Shown: positions 8,892 through 18,875 of the stretch, one piece after another | Position numbering within the stretch: position 1 is the stretch's first letter | Layout of the letters: the number at the start of each line of letters is the position of its first letter | Assembly: GCA_951828535.1 (NCBI GenBank) | Contig: OX639990.1 | Coordinates: 1,785,300-1,849,299 of the forward strand | Direction of reading: 5' to 3' | DNA: 64,000 bases | Origin: an uncultured Candidatus Entotheonella sp. | GTDB taxonomy: Bacteria; Tectomicrobia; Entotheonellia; Entotheonellales; Entotheonellaceae | Notes under the pieces: model-generated | Seen by the model: only the letters and a program-made list of their open reading frames with translations | What the model was told of the DNA's origin: nothing | The model's database searches: none | Program-made: the position numbers and the translations under genes

Positions 8892-9850
8892 TCGCCACCG
8901 TCAGCGCCACAGCCCGCAACCTCCCTGGCGAATTGTTCGGTAAGTTCCAGCGTCTCACTGAGATCGTCGCTCTCGAAGCCGATGATCAGGTGCTTCAGAC
9001 CCCGCTCACCAAACGCCGCCACGTCTTCCGCAATACGCGCCGCGGATCCCGTAAACGGCAGCCGCCCGCCCTCGGGACGCGGCAGTTCGGTTCCAAGGCG
9101 ATACCACGGGATAAACATGGCGGTATCGATATCGTCAGGGTTGCGACCCGCCGCTTCGGCGTGGCGGTGCACATCCGCGAGCGCTTCGGCGAACAGCGCC
9201 GGGGTGTCCAGCATGGCGCGCGGGTTGCGCCCCACCGGGTACCAGCCGTCGCCCAGACGTCCCGCGCGGCGCCGCGCTGCCGCACCCTCGCCGCCGACCC
9301 AAATCGGGAGTTTCGACGCCGGTTTGGGTGCGAACCGCACCCCGGCAAAGCGCACGAACTCGCCATCCATGGCCGGTTCGTCCTGCGTCCACAGCGACCG
9401 GAAGGCACGAATGTACTCATTAGACGCCGAACCCCGGCGGTCGAAAGGCGGCGCCCCCAGAACGGTTAGTTCTTCGGCCATCCAGCCGACCCCGACCCCC
9501 AGCGTCAGCCGGCCCTCGGACAGCACGTCCAGGGTGGCCAGCATCTTGGCGGTCAGTACCGGCGGGCGGTGCATCAGCACCATCACCGAGGTGAGCAGGC
9601 GGATGCGCTCGGTGGCCGCCGCCGCCCACGTCAACGCCGTTAGCTGTTCAAGGCACAAGCCCGTATCGCTGGCCGGCCAGGTGCCGGACTCGTTGTAGGG
9701 GTAACGAGAGGCCGTGCGTGCCGGGATGATGACGTGATCGCTGAGGCCGAAATGCGACAGCCCCAGACGCTCGCAGTGCTGCGCCACCCGCCGCAGGCCG
9801 TCCGCACGCGCAACGACGCCCCGCGTGCCGAGATGCAGACCGAATTTCAT
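8888..9850 (-). CDS. LLM-class (luciferase-like) flavin/F420-dependent oxidoreductase
   Basis: This 320-residue protein has the luciferase-like monooxygenase TIM barrel. The N-terminus MKFGLHLGTRG, the segments LSDHVIIP, LLTSVMVLMHRPP and GRLTLGVGVGWMAEE, and the later PIWVGGEG are characteristic of the F420-dependent TIGR03619-like group. Such enzymes use FMN or coenzyme F420, and the substrate cannot be predicted. The frame is open for 60 codons upstream. I chose the ATG at 9848-9850 because the family N-terminus begins there and AAAGGA lies 8 nt upstream. It is transcribed on the minus strand after the cyclase-family gene but is separated from it by a strong terminator. Confidence 0.88.
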   Translation of the reverse strand: MKFGLHLGTRGVVARADGLRRVAQHCERLGLSHFGLSDHVIIPARTASRYPYNESGTWPASDTGLCLEQLTALTWAAAATERIRLLTSVMVLMHRPPVLTAKMLATLDVLSEGRLTLGVGVGWMAEELTVLGAPPFDRRGSASNEYIRAFRSLWTQDEPAMDGEFVRFAGVRFAPKPASKLPIWVGGEGAAARRRAGRLGDGWYPVGRNPRAMLDTPALFAEALADVHRHAEAAGRNPDDIDTAMFIPWYRLGTELPRPEGGRLPFTGSAARIAEDVAAFGERGLKHLIIGFESDDLSETLELTEQFAREVAGCGADGGD

Positions 9851-9898
9851 GCTGCGTCCTTTCTGGCGTGCCAATTTGAAACCGGGTTTCGGGAACCC

Positions 9899-9939
9899 AA
9901 AAAAGACGGGGCGAACGCTGCGATGCAACGCTCGCCCCG
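9899..9939 (-). terminator. Rho-independent terminator of the cyclase-family gene
   Basis: On the minus strand a GC-rich stem of about 14 bp (CGGGGCGAGCGTTG pairing with CAGCGTTCGCCCCG, with one mismatch) closes a 5-nt loop and is followed by a TCTTTTTT tract. It lies between the cyclase-family stop and the LLM oxidoreductase start, so it should insulate the two minus-strand genes. Confidence 0.85.
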
Positions 9940-9975
9940 GTATCAGGGAGGAGTTACGAACCCGTGTTGCCCGGA

Positions 9976-11094
9976 TCAGGCAATGGCCACGGAGATGCCC
10001 GGCGCCCCGGTACCGCCCTTGACCGGCCATGGGCTGAACGACCAGGCAAACTCATAAACGCCGTCGTTCGCCAAGTCATCCAGGAACTGGTTCTCGATGA
10101 TGTAGATGCCGTTCATGGTGATCCAGATCACGTGGCACGCGAACGGCTGGCTCTCCATCTCGCCCGGCACGGCCTCGACCGGCCAACTGTCACCGCCGAC
10201 GCAGGCAATCTTGCGCTCGGCGAGCCATCTGGCCACCGTCTCGCCGGGACCCGGGCATCCCTTGTTGTACTCTTCGTTGTCTTCCATCCACAACTGCATG
10301 TGGCCGGTGCGGAACATGACCGCGTCACCCTCACCGGGTTCGTTAATGCCCTGCTTGCTGAGCGTGTCCGCGACGTCGTTCATGGTGATGACGTAGCCGA
10401 TCGGCAACCGTTCTTCGCCCTTCATGGACGCCACGTCAAGCAGGATGCCGCGCGTGAAAAACGGCTTACAGTTCTGTACGCCCAACTTCTTTAGCCCGTA
10501 AGCGCCGCCCACCTCGTCCTGCGTGAATCCGTTGTAATAGCGGATCGTGTCGCCCACCTTGGCGCCAATGTGGCCGAGGCCGTCGAACTGCGAGCCGACC
10601 TGACCGATCTCGCCGCTGAACATCTCGTCGTTGTACATGAGCTGCTGGGCGCCAAACGGGCCGCCGGTGGGGCTGCCCGGAATGGTGATCGAAACGTGAC
10701 GCGCACCGAACAGGGGCACCCCGGCCTCCAGCACCCTGCCAAGACGGTAAACCTTGCCCTGGCGAATCAGGCTAGCGGCCTCCAGCACTTTGCTCGGCGT
10801 GATGCGGTTGGAAGCGCCGGCCTCATCCTCCGGGCCCCATTCGGACGGCCACCACTGAGCGCCCAAGGGGAAATCCCAGTGCGCCGCCGCCTCGGCCTTC
10901 TCAGGATTACCGATCACGTGCCCGGCAGCCATGCCGGCAGCCATGCCGGCGGCAACGCCGGTCTTGACGAAATCACGGCGCGACACGCCGCTTTCGTCTT
11001 GTTCGGTCGCGGCGTCCTGTGCCTCCGCAGCGTGTTCGTGTTGGCAACCCTGGTGCTGCTGGGTCATATATCGCTTCAGCCATTCTACTTGCAT
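9976..11094 (-). CDS. Tat-exported cyclase-family (kynurenine formamidase-like) hydrolase
   Basis: This is a metal-dependent hydrolase of the cyclase family (PF04199 type). The 372-residue protein has an unusually long N-region (residues 1-40, with a His/Cys/Gln-rich patch) and then a Tat signal SRRDFVKTG with an Ala/Gly/Met-rich h-region containing the repeat GMAAGMAAG. Family landmarks include ARHVSITIPGSP and GSQFDGLGHIG. In the latter the usual GTHxDxxxH metal motif has Gln in place of the first His. The start has GAGGAGC about 9 nt upstream. It is monocistronic, ending at a strong terminator. The substrate is unknown. Confidence 0.85.
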   Translation of the reverse strand: MQVEWLKRYMTQQHQGCQHEHAAEAQDAATEQDESGVSRRDFVKTGVAAGMAAGMAAGHVIGNPEKAEAAAHWDFPLGAQWWPSEWGPEDEAGASNRITPSKVLEAASLIRQGKVYRLGRVLEAGVPLFGARHVSITIPGSPTGGPFGAQQLMYNDEMFSGEIGQVGSQFDGLGHIGAKVGDTIRYYNGFTQDEVGGAYGLKKLGVQNCKPFFTRGILLDVASMKGEERLPIGYVITMNDVADTLSKQGINEPGEGDAVMFRTGHMQLWMEDNEEYNKGCPGPGETVARWLAERKIACVGGDSWPVEAVPGEMESQPFACHVIWITMNGIYIIENQFLDDLANDGVYEFAWSFSPWPVKGGTGAPGISVAIA

Positions 11095-11308
11095 GACGTG
11101 CTCCTCTCTCCGTATGGCAACTAACTATTGGGCCGCACTACCACACTCCGTAGCGGCGTTTGCATTCGCGTTGGCCCTTCTCTCATAAGCCGCCCGTCTT
11201 TGTCAAGCCTCCCCGAAGTGCCGTGAACGCGGCCTGCAACAATGGCAACAGGCCCTTGTGGTACAATCCCGCCTTCGCCAAGTAGCCCGCGCCAAGTGAC
11301 GACCCCGT

Positions 11309-12220
11309 TCACCAGACCACGGCGCCTTCGACGTCGGCTTGTACGAGTCGGGTCCGGCACGTAACATGGTGCGCCGCGAAGGCATCGCTAATCGCCGCGG
11401 CAACGACCTGCGGGTCGGAACAGGTCAAGGCAACCAAGGTAGGCCCGGCGCCACTGAGGACCACACCCAACGCTTTGGCACGATAGCCGGCGGCCATGGC
11501 GGCTTGCATGCCGGGAACGAGGGCGGCGCGAAAGGGTTGATGCAGGCGATCGTCCATGGCGGCAGGCAGGAGGTCGTAGCGCTTCATCTGAAGCGCCGCC
11601 ATGAGCAGGGCAGTGCGGCTGCAATTGAACACCGCGTCGGCCCGGCTGATCTGCCGGGGAAGCACGGCGCGCGCCTTGGCAGTTGGCAGTTCAAAGTCGG
11701 GGATGGCCACGATCAGGCTCAAGTCGGACGGAAAATCCAGCGGCAGGAATGCATGGCACCCGTCGACGGCGTAGGAGAGGGTCAGACCGCCCATCAGCGC
11801 CGGCGTGACGTTGTCGGGATGCCCCTCCATGTCGACGGCCATGGCAAGCAGCGCCTCGGGTTTCAGTGGGTTGCCGGCAAGCACGTTGGCGGCGAGCAGA
11901 CCGCCGACAATGGCGGCTGAGCTGCTGCCAAGGCCGCGCGCCAGCGGAATGTCCATGTCCAACGACAAATGCAACCCTGCCGGCTTGTCGCCGACCTTGG
12001 CAAAGACGCCGTGGGCGGCCTTGAATACCAAGTTATCGCCGTCAGACGGCAGGTCCACCCCGGCCGGCAGCGTGACGCGCCAACGCGGCTCAGGCGTCAC
12101 AGTCAGCGTAAAGGTATTGTAGATTTTCAGCGCGAGCCCCAGGATATCGAACCCGCAACCCAGGTTGGCCGTCGTAGCCGGAACGCGAACGCGCACGTGC
12201 CGGGGTGTGGCATGCCGCAA
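11309..12220 (-). CDS. thrB: Homoserine kinase (GHMP family)
   Basis: This enzyme phosphorylates homoserine with ATP to give the substrate of threonine synthase. The 303-residue length is typical. The N-terminal VRVPATTANLGCGFDILG strand-loop, the ATP-binding PLARGLGSSSAAIVGG motif at about residue 95 and the C-terminal GVVLSGAGPTLVAL motif are all GHMP signatures. It stands alone on the minus strand, divergent from mtaB. The roughly 120 bp between the start codons must hold both promoters. Confidence 0.95.
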   Translation of the reverse strand: MRHATPRHVRVRVPATTANLGCGFDILGLALKIYNTFTLTVTPEPRWRVTLPAGVDLPSDGDNLVFKAAHGVFAKVGDKPAGLHLSLDMDIPLARGLGSSSAAIVGGLLAANVLAGNPLKPEALLAMAVDMEGHPDNVTPALMGGLTLSYAVDGCHAFLPLDFPSDLSLIVAIPDFELPTAKARAVLPRQISRADAVFNCSRTALLMAALQMKRYDLLPAAMDDRLHQPFRAALVPGMQAAMAAGYRAKALGVVLSGAGPTLVALTCSDPQVVAAAISDAFAAHHVTCRTRLVQADVEGAVVW

Positions 12221-12341
12221 AATGATCCCTCGCTTGGTTGAAATTCCAGAATCCTGTTCGGTAGCGTGAGAAGCGTAGCGTACCCATAGATGGCGAGCAA
12301 GCCGACGTGCCTTGGCGGCCGGACGGCTTCAGGAGAAAGCA

Positions 12342-13679
12342 ATGCGTACAACGGATGGGCAGGTGAGCCCCGAGAACGGCATGCGAGCGTCGTTCCACAC
12401 CTTGGGCTGCCGCCTCAATCAGGCCGAGACGGCGTCGATCAGCGCGACGTTCGCCAACCGGGGCTACCGCATCGTCGATTACGGCGCCGATACCGATGTG
12501 TGCGTCATCAATACCTGCTCGGTCACCGAAAGCGCCGAGGCCAAGTGCCGCCAAGCGGTGCGCACCGTGCTGCGCCGCTCGCCGAACGCCTACGTAGTCG
12601 TCACCGGATGCTACGCGCAAGTGGGCAAGGAGGCGCTGCGGGCCATCAACGGCCTCGACCTGATCGTCGGTACAGCCCACAAAATGCAGGTGGTAGACCT
12701 CATCGACACGCCGCAAAAGGAAGCCGCGCCGCGCGTCGTTCACACCACGAAAATCGCCCGCGATGATTTCACCATGGACGTGATTGGCAATTACAGCGAT
12801 CACACGCGGGCCAACCTGAAAATCCAGGACGGCTGCAACTTCGCCTGCGCCTTCTGCATCATCCCCTTCAGCCGCGGCGGCGCCCGCAGCCGCAGGTTCC
12901 CGGACATCCTCCAGGAGGCCCGCGGCCTAGTCGCGAGAGGGCACCGGGAAATCGTGCTCACCGGCGTCAACATCGGCACGTACACAAGCGACGGCTACGA
13001 CCTGCTCCAGGTTATCCGGGCACTCGAAGACATCGACGGCCTCGACCGTATCCGCATCAGTTCCATCGAGCCGACCACCATCCCCGAGGGGCTGGTCGAT
13101 TGGATGGCAACCTCGTCCAAGCTATGCCCCTACCTGCACGTACCCCTGCAGAGCGGCGACGACGACGTGCTGCAGCGCATGAAGCGGCGTTACACGCGGG
13201 CCGACTTCACGTCGTTCATCGAGCGGGTCGCGGCGCGCGTGCCGGACGTCTGCCTGGGTACGGACGCGATGGTGGGCTTCCCCGGCGAGGATGAGGCGGC
13301 ATTCGCCAACACCCGACTGCTGCTGGCCGACCTGCCGCTGGCCTATTGCCACGTCTTTTCATACTCCGAGCGGCCGCACACCTACGCCCAACGGTATACG
13401 GATCACGTGCCACCCGCCGCCGTTCAGGCGCGCAGCCGCACTCTGCGGCAACTCAGCACGCGCAAGAAGGCGGCATTTTATCGCGGCTCCATGGGCAGCA
13501 CGGTGCGGGTGTTGTTCGAGCGTCTTGAGAAATCGGGCCTGCATACCGGCTTCAGTGACAATTACCTCAAGGTGGGCGTCGAAGCGTCAGAGGACCTGTC
13601 AAACCAGATGGCGATAGTGCGCTTGCACCGGCTGAGCGACGGCTTGGCCATCGGCGAGGTGGTGAGCAATGTCGGATGA
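12342..13679 (+). CDS. mtaB: tRNA t6A37 methylthiotransferase MtaB
   Basis: This radical-SAM enzyme converts t6A37 to ms2t6A37 in tRNAs that read ANN codons. The 445-residue protein has an N-terminal MTTase domain with three cluster cysteines (TLGCRLNQ, INTCSVT, TGCYAQ). The radical SAM domain has CNFACAFC near residue 157, and a TRAM-like C-terminal region follows. I chose the ATG at 12342 because AGGAGA lies 5 nt upstream. The frame is open 10 codons further. The P1 peptidase gene follows 15 nt downstream. Confidence 0.94.
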   Translation: MRTTDGQVSPENGMRASFHTLGCRLNQAETASISATFANRGYRIVDYGADTDVCVINTCSVTESAEAKCRQAVRTVLRRSPNAYVVVTGCYAQVGKEALRAINGLDLIVGTAHKMQVVDLIDTPQKEAAPRVVHTTKIARDDFTMDVIGNYSDHTRANLKIQDGCNFACAFCIIPFSRGGARSRRFPDILQEARGLVARGHREIVLTGVNIGTYTSDGYDLLQVIRALEDIDGLDRIRISSIEPTTIPEGLVDWMATSSKLCPYLHVPLQSGDDDVLQRMKRRYTRADFTSFIERVAARVPDVCLGTDAMVGFPGEDEAAFANTRLLLADLPLAYCHVFSYSERPHTYAQRYTDHVPPAAVQARSRTLRQLSTRKKAAFYRGSMGSTVRVLFERLEKSGLHTGFSDNYLKVGVEASEDLSNQMAIVRLHRLSDGLAIGEVVSNVG

Positions 13680-13694
13680 GGACTGCGGGACGTT

Positions 13695-14654
13695 ATGTGG
13701 CAGGCGATAACCGACGTGCCGGGCGTGCTGGTCGGACAGGCGCAGGACGCCGAGGCGCTGACCGGCTGCACCGTCGTGGCCTTCCCGGACGGCGCCGTGG
13801 GCGGGGTCGATGTGCGCGGCTCGGCGAGCGGCACGCGGGAGTTGGTGGTGCTGGACGCCATGCACCTGACCCCGACGATTCACGCCATCACGCTGGCAGG
13901 TGGTAGCGCCTTCGGGCTGGACGCGGCGGGCGGCGTCATGCGGGCGCTGGAAGAACAGGGCATCGGATTCCCGACACCCGCCGCCTGCGTGCCGATTGTG
14001 CCGGCCGCGATCATCTACGATCTGGGCATCGGATCGGCCGGCACGCGCCCCGATGCTGCCATGGGATATGCGGCCTGCCAAGCCGCCGCTGCCGGCCCGG
14101 TTGAACGGGGCAACGCCGGCGCCGGCATGGGCGCCACGGTCGGCAAACTGTACGGCATGCCCCAGGCCATGCAGGGCGGCGTGGGAACGGCAAGCGCGCA
14201 ACTGGACAACGACGTGTGGGTTGGCGCCCTGGTCGTCTGCAACGCGCTCGGCGACGTCCGGGAATCGGCCACCGGCGCGCTGCTGGCGGGCACCCGCGAG
14301 ACACCCGACAGCATGGCATTGGCGGACACCGCCGAGCAGCTGCGGCGGGGCGCGACGCCCCGTCTGGACGCCGGCACCAACACGACGCTCGGCGTCGTGG
14401 CGACCAACGCCAAGTTAAACAAACCGCAGGCCCGCAAATTGGCCCAACTTGCGCAACACGGCTTCGTCAAGGGGCTGTCGCCCGCCCATACGCTGTACGA
14501 CGGCGACACGATGTTCGCGGTATCGACAGGCACGCAGACCGCCGATCCCATTCAACTGGGAATCGTTGCGGCCGACTTGGTAGCCGAATCCCTGAGCGCC
14601 ACAGTACAGGCCGCGCGCAGTGTCGGTGGCGTGCCGGGACTGGGCGACGGCTGA
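13695..14654 (+). CDS. P1-family (DmpA/NylC-like, S58) N-terminal-nucleophile peptidase
   Basis: The protein is 319 residues, the length of the NylC-like branch. These proenzymes cleave themselves to expose an N-terminal Ser/Thr nucleophile and act as beta-aminopeptidases or oligoamide hydrolases. Landmarks are TDVPGVLVGQA at the N-terminus, TLAGGSAFGLDAAGGV, GNAGAGMGATVGK, and GTNTTLGVVATNA near residue 230. The last contains an Asn-Thr pair suited to autoproteolysis as in NylC. The gene follows mtaB by 15 nt and precedes purA by 27 nt, so all three may be co-transcribed. The substrate is unknown. Confidence 0.9.
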   Translation: MWQAITDVPGVLVGQAQDAEALTGCTVVAFPDGAVGGVDVRGSASGTRELVVLDAMHLTPTIHAITLAGGSAFGLDAAGGVMRALEEQGIGFPTPAACVPIVPAAIIYDLGIGSAGTRPDAAMGYAACQAAAAGPVERGNAGAGMGATVGKLYGMPQAMQGGVGTASAQLDNDVWVGALVVCNALGDVRESATGALLAGTRETPDSMALADTAEQLRRGATPRLDAGTNTTLGVVATNAKLNKPQARKLAQLAQHGFVKGLSPAHTLYDGDTMFAVSTGTQTADPIQLGIVAADLVAESLSATVQAARSVGGVPGLGDG

Positions 14655-15968
<1,314 letters not shown>

Positions 15969-15999
15969 GGTGCTGCCAATATCCCCTCCGGTAGTGTGG

Positions 16000-16423
16000 T
16001 TATAGTGGTTCCCAGGGATTCGTTACCGCAATGCCCGATCCGTCAAAGTCACTGACGTTGCGAGTTGCGATTGTCAGGCCGTTAACCTGTGCCGTGCCGG
16101 CAATCAGAGCGTCGGCCAAGTGTAAAACACGACCCAACCGCCGAGATTACCCCCGAAACCACGCAGCCCATCTCGCTTCCTGAGGACCAATTGGCAGGAT
16201 ACGATGTTCGTACTCGGCAACAAAGGCCGACAATGCGGCAGCCATCCGGTCTCGGCGACGTCCAGGCAGCAGCAGTTGTAAGCCGAACTCCAGTTCGTGC
16301 AACACGATCACAGACAGCCACAGGCCGTTTTGTTTGGGCGGTCAGAAAGGCGGTAACCTGTGAGGCCGCCTCGGGCTTGGTCGTTTCCGAGACGACGTTG
16401 GTGTCGAGGAGAAAGCCGTTCAT
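16000..16423 (-). pseudogene. Broken PIN-domain toxin (VapC/FitB-like)
   Basis: The N-terminus MNGFLLDTNVVSE carries the first PIN-domain aspartate and the frame starts by overlapping the antitoxin gene by 4 nt. After about 30 codons the frame is lost. Another frame then continues a coherent PIN protein (LWLSVIVLHELEFG, then RRDRMAAALSAF). This second frame hits an in-frame TAA and continues as VLHLADALIAGTA and TIATRNVSDF, the C-terminal acidic residues, ending at 16000. One frameshift and one nonsense codon therefore separate the three parts of an ancestral RNase toxin of about 138 residues. Sequencing error could explain one lesion but hardly both. Confidence 0.82.
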
Positions 16424-16698
16424 TCTTCGGAGGGGATGACGAAAGGTATGGCGCGATCGGGGTCACGACGGCTTGGAATCTCAAGGTCGGTTCCGCGTGG
16501 CGTATTTTCGACCAGCCATTGGCCGAGGGGCTTGCGTGACGGCCCTGACTTATTCGAAGCCTCGACAAGCGTGATGACGAAGGACTTTTCCGCGTCGATA
16601 CCCTGCGGTCCCTCCGTCTCGACAAGGTGCAGTATCTTGGGCAGGTTCGCCTCAACCTCGGCGATAGTCCAGAAACGAAAAGATTTGCCGGTTGCCAT
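16420..16698 (-). CDS. Phd/YefM-like antitoxin (VapB partner of the broken toxin)
   Basis: This 92-residue protein has an N-terminal fold of the Phd/YefM kind (FWTIAEVEANLPKIL, then VETEGPQGI and FVITLVEA) and a C-terminal extension (PLGQWLVENTPRGTDLEIP) typical of the toxin-binding tail. Its stop overlaps the toxin start by 4 nt (ATGA), the usual antitoxin-toxin coupling. The antitoxin frame is intact while the toxin is broken, as expected for a decaying addiction module. It would act as DNA-binding autorepressor and toxin inhibitor. Confidence 0.8.
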   Translation of the reverse strand: MATGKSFRFWTIAEVEANLPKILHLVETEGPQGIDAEKSFVITLVEASNKSGPSRKPLGQWLVENTPRGTDLEIPSRRDPDRAIPFVIPSEE

Positions 16699-16969
16699 GT
16701 TAACCCCTCATAGAATTACGATGACAGCCGCTCGGCGAGGGCTTCCAACCCGAACCCGTCATTTTCCCACACGGAATTGGCAATTCTAACCCGTGCCGGA
16801 GCCGTTGCGATTTCCAATTGGGCACCCGCACCTTCGTCCGCAGTAATTTTATGCCGTCGGTTCTCAAACTCGCCCAAATCGTCGCACAAGGCTTCCAGGC
16901 GTGAACCAATTGTTTTGGACGAACCGCATATTGCCCCTCATCCAGGTCCGGTAGGGCCTTTTCGTCCGC

Positions 16970-17885
16970 CAGCGGAATTACGCAAAGCAACCTGGCCGGC
17001 CTTGAAGGCGTCATCTATCGCCACACCGGCGGCCGACGCCCCCTTTTGACCAAGAGCAACTGGGTCAACTCGTCTACACGGTCGTCGACACCGACCCGCT
17101 CGACCATGGCCTGCCGGGCCATGCCTGGACATTGAAAAAGCTGCGGCGCTGGCTCGAACAGGTCATCGGCCATGCCTACAGCCGCACGACTTTGCACCGC
17201 GTCCTACGGGCTCAGAAACTGAGTTGGAAGAGATGCCAAAAGGTGCTCAAGAAAGCCGACCCGCAACATCGTGCCGCCTTTGTGCAACACTTGCAAGACT
17301 TGTTGGCGCGGGTCTGTCGCCGGGAAATCCGCCTGCTCTATCGATGAAGCGTATCTACACCGCGATATGGACGTGGGCTACACGTGGGCGCCTGAGGGCA
17401 AACCCGCCTAGCGTCTGAGTGGTTGTGCTTCTCTGGCTGAACGCCTCAACTGGTACGGTGCTTACGATTTCCCCTATGGCCAGTGTTTCATTTGGAACGA
17501 GGGCGCCTGCAATCAGGACCATACGATTGCGTTTTTACACCACGTTGCCACTTGGATAGGCGATGAGCCGGGTGAGGTCGTGCTCATCTGGGACGGCGCC
17601 CCGTGGCACAAGGCCAAGCGTGTGCAAGCGGCGGCTTTGGAACTGGGCTTCACGGTGATCGCTCTGCCAAGCTATAGTCCGGACCTGAATCCGATTGAGG
17701 GCCTCTGGAAGTGGATGCGTGAAGAGGTGACGCGCAACTTCTGCCATGCTTCCATGCGCCATCTCTTTGATGCCTGCAAAGCTTTCATCGACCGTATCAA
17801 TACCGATCCGCAGCAGTTGGTCTCAAGTTTATGGCCAAGATTCGAACTCGATCTGGAGTTCGAGAAATTCCTGGTATCAATGTGA
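16970..17885 (+). pseudogene. IS630-family transposase remnant
   Basis: Parts of one DDE transposase are spread over two frames. The segment ending near 17344 contains NLAGLEG, then LKKLRRWLEQV and TLHRVLRAQKLSWKR, which form the helix-turn-helix domain. A second frame from about 17336 contains SIDEAYLHRD (first Asp), GYTWAPEGK, an in-frame TAG at 17405-17407, then VVLIWDGAPWH (second Asp) and YSPDLNPIEGLWKW (final Glu), ending at 17885. At least one frameshift and one nonsense codon inactivate it. The stretch 16699-16969 upstream holds only faint traces of the N-terminus, and I could not define the terminal repeats. Confidence 0.85.
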
Positions 17886-18172
17886 ACTCACATTAGAGTC
17901 AGCACGACCCAACGCAGCCCACGGGTGCTCACGGTTGGCTTGCGACTTGCCGCGAGGGACCGTGCTTGTTGATTCGAAGGCCCCAGCGTCTCCCCAGAGT
18001 TTCGTCAATGACGAACGTGAGGTTCCCGCCAACAACGTGAAAGGTTTGCACCAGCAGGGACAGCCAACAACGACTGCCATGGAGGTATAAATATAGGACC
18101 TGAAGGGGGTAATCAACCTTGAACCGCAGTAAGTGGTTTCGTATCAGCGAGGGGGGAATAAGATGCAAGGCG
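17886..18172. other. Intergenic stretch without identifiable gene
   Basis: No coding signal was recognised between the IS630 remnant and the small membrane-protein ORFs. The base composition becomes more AT-rich toward 18100. No terminator or terminal inverted repeat of the IS630 element could be identified. Confidence 0.5.
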
Positions 18173-18553
18173 GATATAGCAACATATTCTGCCAAGCACT
18201 GGGCGTTGGTCTAAATGCGACAGGATTATTCGGGTTTTTCCTGACCATATACGGCTTCTTTGTCGATAGAACGAACAACGTCTTGGGAACCGTTGGAAAA
18301 GGTAGTGATATATGTCAGTCCTACTGTTGCGATACTGTCGGTAGTGATCTTGGCCGTATCGATTTACTTGCCGTCCAATCCGAGACCGCCATGGGATATA
18401 ACAAAAATACTAACCGCACCACTGATGCTGGCGGGCAGCGCCTTGGCCTTCCTATATGTCTGGAAACAGGGCTGGCATGTATCGGAATATTTCATGCAGG
18501 GAATTGCAATTTTTGTATTGTCAGGAGCGCTTATGCGGTTACTGGTACGATGA
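18173..18553 (+). pseudogene. Small membrane protein, probably frameshifted
   Basis: Two overlapping frames each carry part of a hydrophobic protein. The first, starting at about 18163, encodes a transmembrane stretch GLFGFFLTIYGFFVDR. The second, open from a TTG at 18260 to the stop at 18551-18553, encodes VVIYVSPTVAILSVVILAV, a middle hydrophobic segment (ILTAPLMLAGSALAFLYVW) and IAIFVLSGALMRLLVR. Joined near 18295 they would give a protein of about 125 residues with four membrane segments. It may instead be a 97-residue protein from the TTG start. No family was recognised. Confidence 0.5.
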
Positions 18554-18686
18554 GTTCGCCCAGAAGTTGGGTACTCGAGCCGCCACCATACCTATCTGAG
18601 GCGCGATCATAAATCGTTATCATTGCTCATAAAGCCATCCTTGACCGTGCCTCAAGATGGGCCCTACCCACGAGGAAAGGGTAACC

Positions 18687-18815
18687 ATGTCTCCATCCAT
18701 GCCGAGCGCCAGCGCCGACATTCACAGCCTAAAGTGGATCCCGTTTGAGACCCAGAATTTCTGGAAATACAGGGCGAGATCGGATCTTGGGCGTAAACCC
18801 AAGGCCAAAGCGTGA
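18687..18815 (+). CDS. Possible 42-residue small protein
   Basis: A short frame encodes a basic peptide ending in GRKPKAKA. A strong GAGGAAAGGG ribosome-binding site lies just before the ATG. No homologue was recognised, and the flanking 18554-18875 region holds nothing else. It could be a remnant of a larger gene. The call rests only on the start context. Confidence 0.25.
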   Translation: MSPSMPSASADIHSLKWIPFETQNFWKYRARSDLGRKPKAKA

Positions 18816-18875
18816 CGGTCCTACCACACGGGAGCTATCCATGAGCAAGATTCTTGGTCTCAATAGGGATCTACA

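Noticed and set aside
8180-9469. A 429-codon plus-strand frame over the acyl-CoA dehydrogenase and LLM genes
   Set aside because: It is an Arg/Pro-rich shadow of two clearly recognisable genes, typical for GC-rich DNA.
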